Assembly (NCBI GenBank): GCA_003445855.1 | Contig: DMCG01000174.1 | Span: 1-18,901, forward strand | Direction: 5' to 3' | Length of the DNA: 18,901 nucleotides | Origin: Spartobacteria bacterium | GTDB lineage: Bacteria > Verrucomicrobiota > Verrucomicrobiia > Chthoniobacterales > UBA10450 | Shown here: one piece after another, positions 6,832 to 13,183 of the stretch | Layout: every line of letters starts with the position of its first letter | How positions within the stretch are numbered: position 1 is the stretch's first letter | Position numbers and translations under genes: made by a program | The notes under the pieces: generated by a model | What the model was told of the DNA's origin: nothing | What the model saw: only the letters and a program-made list of their open reading frames with translations | Database searches by the model: none

Positions 6832-8745
6832 TTACGGGCGCCGCTCCTTGATCGACAACAAAATGTCGGCGATGACTTCGGCGCGCGGCTTTGCGCCGAG
6901 ATTGCCTTTGCCGTGGACACGGACGCTGATGGCGTCGGCTTCCATGTCGCGTTTTCCAATGACGAACATGGTGTGCACTTTCATTTGTTCGGCGCACTGG
7001 ACCTTGCCGTTGATCTTGTCGGTGCTGAGATCGAGCTCCGCCCGGACCTGGTGTGCGCGAAGTTCTTCGTGAATCTTGCGCGCGTAATCGATCAATGCGG
7101 GCTCGTCACCGATGGTGAGGATGCGCACCTGTTCGGGAGATAACCAGAGCGGGAAGTTGCCGGCGTAATGCTCGATCAGGAATCCGATGAAACGTTCGTG
7201 TGTGCCGAGCGGCGCGCGATGAATGCAGAGCGGGGTCTTGTCGGTGTTATCGCGATCTTTGTAAACCAGATTGAACCGGCGCGGCTGCGCGAAATCGACC
7301 TGGTTGGTCGCGATGGAAAATTCGCGGCCAATTGCGCTCCACGCTTGCACGTCGATCTTTGGTCCGTAAAACGCGGCTTCGTTTGGTACTTCGACATAAT
7401 CGACCCCGGAGTTTTTCAGCACGTTTCGCGTCATCACTTCGGTTTGTTTCCAAAGCTCTGGTTCATCGACAAATTTTTGCCCAAGCTTGGTTGGATCGTG
7501 CGTGGAGAAACGCATCAGATATTTCTCGATCCCGAAGAGCTTGAAATATTTCAAATACATCTCGTTCACAGCGTTGAACTCCGCTTCGAACTGTTCCGGC
7601 GTGCAGTAGATGTGCGCATCGTTCATCTGCATCGAGCGCACGCGCATCAGCCCGAACAACTCGCCGCTCTGCTCGTAGCGATAACACGTCCCGTACTCCG
7701 CCAACCGCAACGGCAGATCGCGATAACTGCGAGGAATGGCCGCAAACAATTTGTGATGATGCGGACAGTTCATCGCTTTGAGGTAGTAGCGATCGTAACT
7801 CAGGCTTCCAGCCTGATCATTTTCCATAAGCGCTCCGGCTGTTCCTTCAGCTGTTGCTGGCTGGAAGCCTGCTTGACCCGACAGGCTGGAAGCCTGTGTT
7901 ACGAGCTCCATCGGCGGAAACATCGAGTCGGCGTAATAGGGGAGGTGACCGCTTTTTTTGTACAGGATCTCGCGTGCGATGTGGGGAGTGCGGACGCGTT
8001 GATAACCGGCGGCGAACTCGGTTTCTTTCGCGAGCTTCTCCAATTCCTCGATCATCGCGGCGCCGCGCGGAAGCCAGAGCGGCAAACCCGGACCGACATC
8101 GTCGTCGATCACATAGATTTCCAGTTCCTTGCCGAGCTTGCGATGGTCGCGCTTTTTCGCTTCCTCGAGCATCGCAAAGTAATCGTCGAGCTCCTTTTTC
8201 GTTTTGAACGCGGTGCCGTAAACGCGCTGGAGCTGCGGGTTCTTTTCGTCGCCTTTGTAGTAAGCGCTCGCCACGCTGGTGAGCTTGAACGCGCCGATGT
8301 TTCCCGTGCGCATGACGTGCGGACCCGCGCAAAGATCGACAAAGTCGCCGTCGCGATAGAGCGAAATTTTTTCGTCGACCGGAATGTTTTCAATAATGTC
8401 GATCTTAAATTTGGAAGGTTCATTCCGATCGGAAAGCGCGGCGAGTCGCCCTTTCTTTCCCATCTCGAGCGCTTCATCACGCGAAACTTCCATGCGCTCG
8501 AAGGGATGATTCGCTTTGATCTCCTTCTTCATCTCCGCCTCGATCTTCTCGAAATCGTCGGGCGAAATGCGGTGGGCAAGATCGACATCGTAATAAAAAC
8601 CGTTCTCGACCGGCGGCCCAGCGGCGAACTGCGCCTCCGGCCAGATGCGCAGAATCGCCGTCGCCAGAACATGCGATGCCGAGTGACGAAGACGTTCGAC
8701 TTCAGTCATCGATGCTCGTTGCTCCAGTGTTTTGCGTTCGTCCAT
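6832..8745 (-). CDS. thrS: Threonyl-tRNA synthetase with a 36-residue repeat-derived insertion
   Basis: Class II synthetase that charges tRNA-Thr. It begins directly in the N2 editing domain (H21 and H25 of HSASH, C139 and H143 of DLCAGPH), so the N-terminal TGS domain (about 60 residues in E. coli) is absent. The catalytic core has KKSGHLPYYADSMFPPMEL, the zinc Cys in AMNCPHHH (C327), H378 in MQMNDAHIY, and motif 3 HRAPLGTHERFIGFLIEHY; the anticodon-binding domain starts near FPLWLSPEQVRILTIGDE. Residues 282-317 (VTQASSLSGQAGFQPATAEG...AGSLSY) are foreign to the family and encoded exactly by the palindromic repeat 7795-7902. Other ThrRS proteins have only a short loop here. All catalytic residues I can check are intact. 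Confidence 0.97.
   Translation of the reverse strand: MDERKTLEQRASMTEVERLRHSASHVLATAILRIWPEAQFAAGPPVENGFYYDVDLAHRISPDDFEKIEAEMKKEIKANHPFERMEVSRDEALEMGKKGRLAALSDRNEPSKFKIDIIENIPVDEKISLYRDGDFVDLCAGPHVMRTGNIGAFKLTSVASAYYKGDEKNPQLQRVYGTAFKTKKELDDYFAMLEEAKKRDHRKLGKELEIYVIDDDVGPGLPLWLPRGAAMIEELEKLAKETEFAAGYQRVRTPHIAREILYKKSGHLPYYADSMFPPMELVTQASSLSGQAGFQPATAEGTAGALMENDQAGSLSYDRYYLKAMNCPHHHKLFAAIPRSYRDLPLRLAEYGTCYRYEQSGELFGLMRVRSMQMNDAHIYCTPEQFEAEFNAVNEMYLKYFKLFGIEKYLMRFSTHDPTKLGQKFVDEPELWKQTEVMTRNVLKNSGVDYVEVPNEAAFYGPKIDVQAWSAIGREFSIATNQVDFAQPRRFNLVYKDRDNTDKTPLCIHRAPLGTHERFIGFLIEHYAGNFPLWLSPEQVRILTIGDEPALIDYARKIHEELRAHQVRAELDLSTDKINGKVQCAEQMKVHTMFVIGKRDMEADAISVRVHGKGNLGAKPRAEVIADILLSIKERRP
7795..7902. 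repeat. 108 bp inverted-repeat element inserted in frame in thrS
   Basis: The element has 21 bp terminal inverted repeats, 7795-7815 and 7882-7902, complementary except at one position (GTAACTCAGGC... against GTAACACAGGC...). The inside contains a further GCTGGAAGCCTGC-like segment (7860-7872). Its 108 bp equal 36 codons and start exactly on a thrS codon boundary (GTA, residue 282). A shorter relative with the same GTAACACAG / CTGTGTTAC ends lies at 17952-18001. The four bases before and after it look like ordinary thrS sequence, and no target-site duplication is evident. Confidence 0.92.
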
Positions 8746-8760
8746 GAAAGCGGGTGAAAT

Positions 8761-8791
8761 TAACCACGAAGGACACGAAGGACACGAAGAA
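8761..8791. repeat. Short tandem repeat, 9 bp period
   Basis: Three partial copies of a 9 bp unit (CACGAAGGA / CACGAAGGA / CACGAAGAA) preceded by ACC, in the gap between thrS and the divergent pcm gene. On the plus strand it reads TTKDTKDTK and forms part of an open frame that runs into pcm. Confidence 0.75.
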
Positions 8792-8831
8792 TTTGCGAAT
8801 ACTGGGGACGCGGCGGCCTGCCCCGAAGATT

Positions 8832-8910
8832 GTAGTCGCTTCGCTGTGCGAAGCGCGGCCCCAAGGTAACAATCACGCGCGCATCGCGTCGCGCAGAGCG
8901 CGACGGCTAC
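8832..8910. repeat. GTAG...CTAC hairpin repeat between thrS and pcm
   Basis: 79 bp element that opens with GTAGTCGC and closes with GCGACGGCTAC. Inner hairpins are CGCTTCG/CGAAGCG (loop CTGTG, about 8837-8855) and CGTCGCGC/GCGCGACG (loop AGA, about 8886-8904). It occupies most of the divergent intergenic region, so promoters for thrS and pcm must lie within or beside it. Confidence 0.75.
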
Positions 8911-8948
8911 AGCTTTCGCGTGGGCTACATGCCATGTATTTTTTGGTC

Positions 8949-9662
8949 ATGCGACGAAGTTGGCAATGGTTGATCGTCTGGGTGCTTGTCAACGCGGGTT
9001 GTCATGAGAAGCAAGCGGCGGTCGACGATTTTGTCGGCGAACGCGAGCGGATGGTGCAGGAGCAGCTGATGCCGCGCGGTATTCACGAAGAACGTGTGCT
9101 CGCGGCGATCGCGAAGGTGCCGCGCGAAGAATTTGTGCCGCCAGAGGCGCGTGCCGCCAGTTACACAGATCAACCCTTGCCGATCGGCTATGGCCAAACG
9201 ATTTCGCAACCGTTCGTTGTCGCGTTCATGACGGAACAGTTGCAATTGAAACGTGACGATCGCGTTCTGGAAATCGGGACGGGCTCAGGTTACCAGGCGG
9301 CGATTTTGGCGGAGCTGGTTGCGGAAGTTTATTCGATCGAAATCATCGAGCCGTTGGCGAAAAACGCCGAGGCCACACTCGCGCGCCTCGGTTACAAAAA
9401 TGTACAAGTGAAGGCTGGCGACGGTTACAAAGGCTGGCCGGAACGCGCGCCCTTCGACGCGGTCATCGTCACGTGCGCTCCCAGTCACGTTCCACCGCCA
9501 CTTGTCGATCAAATGAAAGAAGGCGGACGAATGATCATTCCGGTTGGCGGGCTGGGGGAACAGGAACTTTATCTTCTCGAAAAGAAAAACGGCCAGCTCG
9601 AGCAGCGCGCGGTGTTGCCGGTCCGCTTTGTGCCAATGGCGGGCGAAGCGGATCGGCGATGA
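8949..9662 (+). CDS. pcm: Exported protein-L-isoaspartate O-methyltransferase
   Basis: PCMT methylates L-isoaspartyl residues in damaged proteins using S-adenosylmethionine. The core motifs are clear: ARAASYTDQPLPIGYGQTIS, the SAM-binding VLEIGTGSGYQAAILAEL, and PFDAVIVTCAPSHVPPPLVDQMKEGGRMIIPVGG. From ATG 8949 the protein is 237 residues and begins MRRSWQWLIVWVLVNAGC, a short hydrophobic signal ending in a Cys that could be a (non-ideal) lipobox, so a periplasmic or lipid-anchored enzyme is likely. ATG 8934 is an alternative five codons upstream. The frame is open back to 8754, but that part is repeat sequence and unlikely to be native. Gene convergent with the nucleotidyltransferase. Confidence 0.92.
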   Translation: MRRSWQWLIVWVLVNAGCHEKQAAVDDFVGERERMVQEQLMPRGIHEERVLAAIAKVPREEFVPPEARAASYTDQPLPIGYGQTISQPFVVAFMTEQLQLKRDDRVLEIGTGSGYQAAILAELVAEVYSIEIIEPLAKNAEATLARLGYKNVQVKAGDGYKGWPERAPFDAVIVTCAPSHVPPPLVDQMKEGGRMIIPVGGLGEQELYLLEKKNGQLEQRAVLPVRFVPMAGEADRR

Positions 9663-9677
9663 GAAAAGCTGCATCCA

Positions 9678-10136
9678 TTAGCGCTCGCCTCGTTGTTGAG
9701 CAGCGCGCAGCGCAGAGACATCGATCTGGTCTTTCTCTCGCTTGGAGTTCTCTTTGAGCGAAATGAGCGCCGCCGCGTCGAGATAGGTCACGGCGACGTC
9801 GCCGATTTGAGTTCGCCTGACTGAATGAATTAAGTCCGCGTAGCGTTTGCCGCGCATGACGGTGAATACATCAAGCGGGAAATCTTCGATGATTCGGATC
9901 GCGCCTTCGGCATCATCAAAATCGCTACTCGTGAGTTCGCGCGCATGACCTTTACCGAAGCGGGCCAACGTTTCGAGTAACAGATCGATGTTTTCCGGCG
10001 AGCGATCGATCAAGATATCTACGTCCTCGGTCGTCCGCACAAATCCATTGAGTGCGACGGCCACACCGCCGACAATGATGAACTGTACCTTAGCCCTCGC
10101 GAGGCTTTCCAACAATCTTTCGTACGGCGTGTCCAT
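9678..10136 (-). CDS. Small nucleotidyltransferase-fold protein (MNT/AbiEii-like)
   Basis: 152 residues from ATG 10136 (a TTG at 10172 in the same frame would add 12). It has the nucleotidyltransferase signature: a helix followed by FIIVGGVAVALNGFVRTTEDVDILID, that is GG, then DxD metal-binding acids (near residues 38-40), and later LDVFTVMRGKRYADLI and a C-terminal YLDAAALISLKENSKREKDQIDVSAL helix. Such proteins are often found in toxin-antitoxin-like or phage-defence pairs, or as orphan enzymes transferring a nucleotide; the substrate cannot be told. It may be co-transcribed with the 58-codon ORF that overlaps its start and with the exported protein gene upstream. Confidence 0.8.
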   Translation of the reverse strand: MDTPYERLLESLARAKVQFIIVGGVAVALNGFVRTTEDVDILIDRSPENIDLLLETLARFGKGHARELTSSDFDDAEGAIRIIEDFPLDVFTVMRGKRYADLIHSVRRTQIGDVAVTYLDAAALISLKENSKREKDQIDVSALRAAQQRGER

Positions 10137-10266
10137 TATCGTCTGGTCGCGAGGGCATAATTTTTGCGACAAATCGGTTCAGGCGATAGAGCTCGTCCCA
10201 AACATCGCATCGTTTCTTTTTTCCGACGACCTTCTTAATAGCTTCGCCGCGCAATGACTCGTTCAT
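10090..10266 (-). CDS. Possible 58-residue protein ahead of the nucleotidyltransferase
   Basis: An open frame from ATG 10266 to TAA 10090 gives a basic 58-residue peptide starting MNESLRGEAIKKVVGKKKRC and continuing DVWDELYRLNRFVAKIMPSR. It begins 7 bp after the stop of the exported-protein gene and overlaps the first 47 bp of the nucleotidyltransferase in another frame. The middle looks like an amphipathic helix. Without it, about 137 bp between the two flanking genes would be empty. I do not recognise the family and see no Shine-Dalgarno sequence; it could be a small partner of the nucleotidyltransferase or chance. Confidence 0.4.
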   Translation of the reverse strand: MNESLRGEAIKKVVGKKKRCDVWDELYRLNRFVAKIMPSRPDDNGHAVRKIVGKPREG

Positions 10267-10273
10267 CCAGGGC

Positions 10274-10846
10274 TTACTTAATCGCTGCGAGCTTTTTTAG
10301 GTCGAGACGTTTGACCCAGTCTTGCAATTCCTTCGGGTCCTGATTTTGCAATTCGATTTCGACAAAATAGCGCTTCGCGATCATGACCCAAAGCGAGGCG
10401 TGCTTTTGTTCCTTTTCGTAGGCTTCGAAACCCGGATTGTCATCGATGGTGACGGACTTGCTGTAGCCTTCCACCGTTTCACTGTTGAATTTCCAGCTAG
10501 CGGTGGTGGCCGTGACATAGTCGGGGTTCGCCGCTGAATCGAGAATGCTGATCGACGCCATCGGCGCGGCAGCATCTTCGCCTTTGCGATAATCGCGATG
10601 CACGTTGGTGATGTTAAATCCCCCAACGTCGGCGGTTGACCCTTGCGCCTTGTCCGCCGTCCAACCCGAGGGAGCGTCGGGCAAAATCGGAAGCAATTTC
10701 GAATAATCGACCACGTCGGGCACGAGGATCGGCTCGTTTTGCGCGCGCGAATTCGAGGCGAGCACGGCCAGCAGGCCGAGCGCAACAATTGCGAAACGCG
10801 CGGCGGTCTGGCAGGCCGATTGATAATTAGGCGCTGTCTTTTTCAT
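10274..10846 (-). CDS. Exported protein of unknown function
   Basis: 190 residues with a convincing signal peptide (basic start MKKTAPNYQSACQTAARF, hydrophobic AIVALGLLAVLA, cut near SNSRAQ). The mature part is soluble with no further membrane segment: LLPILPDAPSGWTADKAQGSTADVGGF, a beta-rich middle (SISILDSAANPDYVTATTASW, VEGYSKSVTIDDNPGFEAYEK), then LWVMIAKRYFVEIELQNQDPKELQDWVKRLDLKKLA. I cannot place it in a named family; the layout resembles small periplasmic proteins that monitor or bind a ligand, but that is a guess. It starts 11 bp from the longest possible start of the divergent glycosyltransferase. Confidence 0.82.
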   Translation of the reverse strand: MKKTAPNYQSACQTAARFAIVALGLLAVLASNSRAQNEPILVPDVVDYSKLLPILPDAPSGWTADKAQGSTADVGGFNITNVHRDYRKGEDAAAPMASISILDSAANPDYVTATTASWKFNSETVEGYSKSVTIDDNPGFEAYEKEQKHASLWVMIAKRYFVEIELQNQDPKELQDWVKRLDLKKLAAIK

Positions 10847-10857
10847 ACGAACGCATT

Positions 10858-12630
10858 TTGTTAATCGATTCGAATCCCTGTACTCGATTGACTTTGGTGG
10901 AGCGGTTTGTCAAGACGCGATCCGTGGCACGCCCGACTCAACTGGCAATCTCCATGTCGATCCTGGCCGTCGCAATGCGTCTTTTCTTGATCGACCAGCC
11001 CTACATCGACAATTGGAGTTGGCGACAAAGCGACGTCGCGGCCATCGCGCGAAACTTTTATCAGAACGGTTTTCATCTGGCCTATCCGCAAATCGATTGG
11101 GCAGGCGACGCCCCCAGTTTTGTCGGAACGGAATTTCCGATTTTGCCGTTTCTGGCCGCGATCGCCTATAAATGTTTCGGTGTCCACGAATGGATTGGAC
11201 GGATTCAAGCTGTGATTTTATTCGCGGTCTCGCTCCCGTTTTTCTTTTTGCTCGTGCGGGATACGTGGCGTGAGCTTCCAGCCCATGGCCCTTCGGCAGG
11301 ATGCCGATCCCACTTTGCTGACACCGCCGCGACCTGGGCGCTGTTCTTTTACAGCTTTGCGCCGCTCAACCTCTTCGCCAGCCGCGAGTTCATGCCCGAC
11401 GTTCCGTCGCTCAGTCTCGCAATCATCGGTCTCTATTTTTTTCTGCGTTACTGCCATGCTATACGTGATTCACGTATAGCATGGCCGCGTGCTGAAGAAT
11501 CGAAGCGCGATCGCGCAAACGGTGAAAGCGTCGCTGGACGATGGCTGATTGCATCTGGCGGTTTTATTTCGCTGGCGCTCTTGATCAAACTTCCCACCGC
11601 GATCATCGGCGCGCCTCTGCTGTATCTGGCTGTAGCGGCGGTCTATGACCATCGCACCCTCTCGAACGGCGGTCGCAGACCGGCGCTGCAGGATTTGCTG
11701 GTTCGCCTTGTCGCGCGCTGGGAACTCTGGCTCTTCGCTCTAATCACGCTGGCGCCGCCCGCGATTTGGTATTGGCATGCGCACGAGGTCGCGGAGAAAT
11801 TTTATCCCCATCATTTTTTTGGCGCGGGCGGAATTCGGATCATGAGCGCGAGCTGGTATTGGAAGATTGCAAAACAGATAACAACTTCGAGCTTAACTCC
11901 AGTGCTTTTCGCGCTCGCGACAGCCGGCGCCTTCATGACAAGATCGACAACGGAGCCGGCGAGAGCCGAGCGACGTGGACGGGAAAGCCCGCGAGGGTTG
12001 ACGAACCGGGAGGTGAGTCAATCAATGCGTGCGCGCCTTTTTCATTTCTGGCTCGCCGCGATGATTGTCTTCATCGTTGTGGTTGGCTACGGCAACCGCC
12101 ATCAGTGGTATCAACTTCCGCTCGTGCCGATCGCCGCCGCATTGGCGGGCGCGGCTTGCGCATCGCTGGCATCAAAAATTTCCGCGCGAAGCGTCAGGAT
12201 CACGTTGTCTATCTTACTCGCCGTGTCGTTTAGCATTCTCGCGTTTCACTACGCCCGACCTTTTTATCAGCCGTCGGCTGCCCAGTTGCGCGATCTCGGT
12301 TTGGAATTGAAACGAACGACGGCGCAAAATTCCTTGATTGTCGCGGCCGACAATGGTGATCCCACAATTTTTTATTACGCGGAACGTAAAGGCTGGCATT
12401 TCCTCGAGAAGAACGGCATTTACGACGGCAATCCAGGCGACAGCGAACAAGTGATTGTCGATCTTGAGCAGTTGCGCGGGCGCGGCGCGACGCATCTCGT
12501 CTTCATCTCGAGCACATTTTGGTGGCTGGATTACTACCGCGAATTCGCGCAACACTTGGCGAAGAGTGCAACGTTGGTAGAAACAACTTCTGAATTCAGG
12601 ATCTACAAATTGAATTTGGCCAAGGAATGA
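10858..12630 (+). CDS. ArnT/PMT-type (GT39-like) membrane glycosyltransferase carrying four repeat insertions
   Basis: Polytopic inner-membrane protein of the dolichyl/polyprenyl-phosphate sugar transferase type. The N-terminal part MRLFLIDQPYIDNWSWRQSDVAAIARNF, then YVGTEFPILPF-like sequence (FVGTEFPILPF) and WALFFYSFAPLNLFASREFMPD, are typical. About ten hydrophobic segments follow, then a soluble C-terminal domain. The longest frame starts at TTG 10858; GTG 10897, GTG 10924 or ATG 10954 are possible, and the true start is uncertain. Four repeats lie inside the coding frame: 11265-11313, 11453-11485, 11631-11690 and 11940-12026, all apparently in loops between membrane segments and none breaking the frame. 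Their translation (for example ELPAHGPSAGCRSHF, CHAIRDSRIAWPRAEESKR and RSTTEPARAERRGRESPRG) is unlike the family. The stop overlaps the start of the GNAT gene (ATGA). Confidence 0.85.
   Translation: MLIDSNPCTRLTLVERFVKTRSVARPTQLAISMSILAVAMRLFLIDQPYIDNWSWRQSDVAAIARNFYQNGFHLAYPQIDWAGDAPSFVGTEFPILPFLAAIAYKCFGVHEWIGRIQAVILFAVSLPFFFLLVRDTWRELPAHGPSAGCRSHFADTAATWALFFYSFAPLNLFASREFMPDVPSLSLAIIGLYFFLRYCHAIRDSRIAWPRAEESKRDRANGESVAGRWLIASGGFISLALLIKLPTAIIGAPLLYLAVAAVYDHRTLSNGGRRPALQDLLVRLVARWELWLFALITLAPPAIWYWHAHEVAEKFYPHHFFGAGGIRIMSASWYWKIAKQITTSSLTPVLFALATAGAFMTRSTTEPARAERRGRESPRGLTNREVSQSMRARLFHFWLAAMIVFIVVVGYGNRHQWYQLPLVPIAAALAGAACASLASKISARSVRITLSILLAVSFSILAFHYARPFYQPSAAQLRDLGLELKRTTAQNSLIVAADNGDPTIFYYAERKGWHFLEKNGIYDGNPGDSEQVIVDLEQLRGRGATHLVFISSTFWWLDYYREFAQHLAKSATLVETTSEFRIYKLNLAKE
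11265..11313 (+). repeat. 49 bp GTGGC...CCAC repeat in the glycosyltransferase gene
   Basis: This 49 bp stretch aligns without gaps to the reverse complement of 15067-15115, with 38 of 49 positions identical; both begin GTGGC and share GGCAGGATGCCGAT near the other end. It is translated within TWRELPAHGPSAGCRSHFAD, between a membrane segment (FFFLLVRDT) and the conserved ATWALFFYSFAP. Since 49 is not a multiple of 3, the insertion must have brought or lost one or two extra bases to stay in frame. Confidence 0.85.
11453..11485. repeat. Perfect 16 bp-arm palindrome inside the glycosyltransferase gene
   Basis: 33 bp, one-base centre (T at 11469), arms 11453-11468 and 11470-11485 perfectly complementary (CCATGCTATACGTGA at the left, TCACGTATAGCATGG at the right, plus an outer G-C pair). 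It is AT-richer than its surroundings and is translated as CHAIRDSRIAW between two membrane segments. No other copy is found in this window. Confidence 0.9.
11631..11690. repeat. TGTAGC...GCTGCA double-hairpin repeat in the glycosyltransferase gene
   Basis: 60 bp with imperfect 14 bp ends (TGTAGCGGCGGTCT against AGACCGGCGCTGCA, 2 mismatches) and two inner imperfect hairpins built on GGTC tat GACC and CGGTC gca GACCG. It is translated as part of AVYDHRTLSNGGRRPALQ, in the loop after membrane segment APLLYLAV. The design matches the other GTAG...CTAC elements, but it is more decayed. Confidence 0.65.
11940..12026 (-). repeat. 85-90 bp dispersed repeat, copy B, inside the glycosyltransferase gene
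   Basis: Reverse complement of the family at 1576-1665 and 14975-15058; the TTGTCGATCTT end is at 11940-11950 and the ATTGATTGA end at 12018-12026. It is read by the glycosyltransferase in a different frame and strand from copy A (TRSTTEPARAERRGRESPRG...), between membrane segments ALATAGAF and LFHFWLAAMIVFIVVV. The same DNA has no stop in either coding use. Confidence 0.9.
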
Positions 12631-13121
12631 GAACCGACACGAAGAATTTCACGATCCGGCCGGCAACGATTGTCGATGTTCCGATCATCCTCCAATTGAT
12701 TCGTGACCTGGCGACTTACGAACGCGCACCAAATGCAGTCACGGCGACCGAAACACAACTTGTCGATGTTTTATTCGGTGAAAAACCGGTGGCGGAGGTG
12801 CTGCTCGCTTTTGAGGATGAAATGCCGATCGGGTTCGCGGTTTTCTTTCACAATTTTTCGACGTGGCTCGGTCGCCCCGGTCTTTATCTCGAAGATCTTT
12901 TTGTGAAACCGGAAGCGCGCGGCAAAGGTTATGGTCGCGCCTTGCTCATTCACCTGGCGAAAATCGCCCGCGATCGCGGCTGCGGCCGTATGGAATGGGC
13001 CGTGCTCGACTGGAACGAACCGGCGATTGAGTTTTACAAAAAAATCGGCGCCGTTCCGATGGAGGAGTGGCGAATCTTTCGGATGACCAGCGGCGGAATC
13101 GCGAAACTCGCGGAATCGTAG
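12627..13121 (+). CDS. GNAT-family N-acetyltransferase (diamine acetyltransferase-like)
   Basis: 164-residue acetyltransferase. FTIRPATIVDVPIILQLIRDLATYER at the start, a central AEVLLAFEDEMPIGFAVFFHNFSTW strand, then the acetyl-CoA pyrophosphate loop in LYLEDLFVKPEARGKGYGRAL, and WNEPAIEFYKKIGAVPMEEW at the end are classic for the SSAT-like branch, whose members acetylate polyamines or amino acids. The specific substrate is not determinable. The ATG overlaps the glycosyltransferase stop, so the two are probably co-translated, which may be simple packing rather than shared function. Confidence 0.92.
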   Translation: MRTDTKNFTIRPATIVDVPIILQLIRDLATYERAPNAVTATETQLVDVLFGEKPVAEVLLAFEDEMPIGFAVFFHNFSTWLGRPGLYLEDLFVKPEARGKGYGRALLIHLAKIARDRGCGRMEWAVLDWNEPAIEFYKKIGAVPMEEWRIFRMTSGGIAKLAES

Positions 13122-13149
13122 CGAGCCTCCGGCTTGCGTTCCTTAATGG

Positions 13150-13183
13150 TCAATCACGAGCACGAGCACGATCACAAGCACGA
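13150..13183. repeat. Short 6 bp-period tandem repeat upstream of the GH15 gene
   Basis: A run of CACGAG-like hexamers (CACGAG, CACGAG, CACGAT, CACAAG, CACGAA) directly before the GH15 ATG. It occupies the position where a ribosome binding site would be expected, and none is recognisable. Confidence 0.6.

Noticed and set aside
7168..8757. 529-codon open frame on the plus strand opposite thrS
   Set aside because: It is antisense to a clearly conserved gene, has no recognisable domain, and long antisense frames are common in sequence with this codon bias.
13067..13183. In-frame upstream extension of the GH15 gene overlapping the GNAT gene
   Set aside because: The GH15 family match begins at the ATG at 13184; the extension is low-complexity and antagonistic to the GNAT frame.
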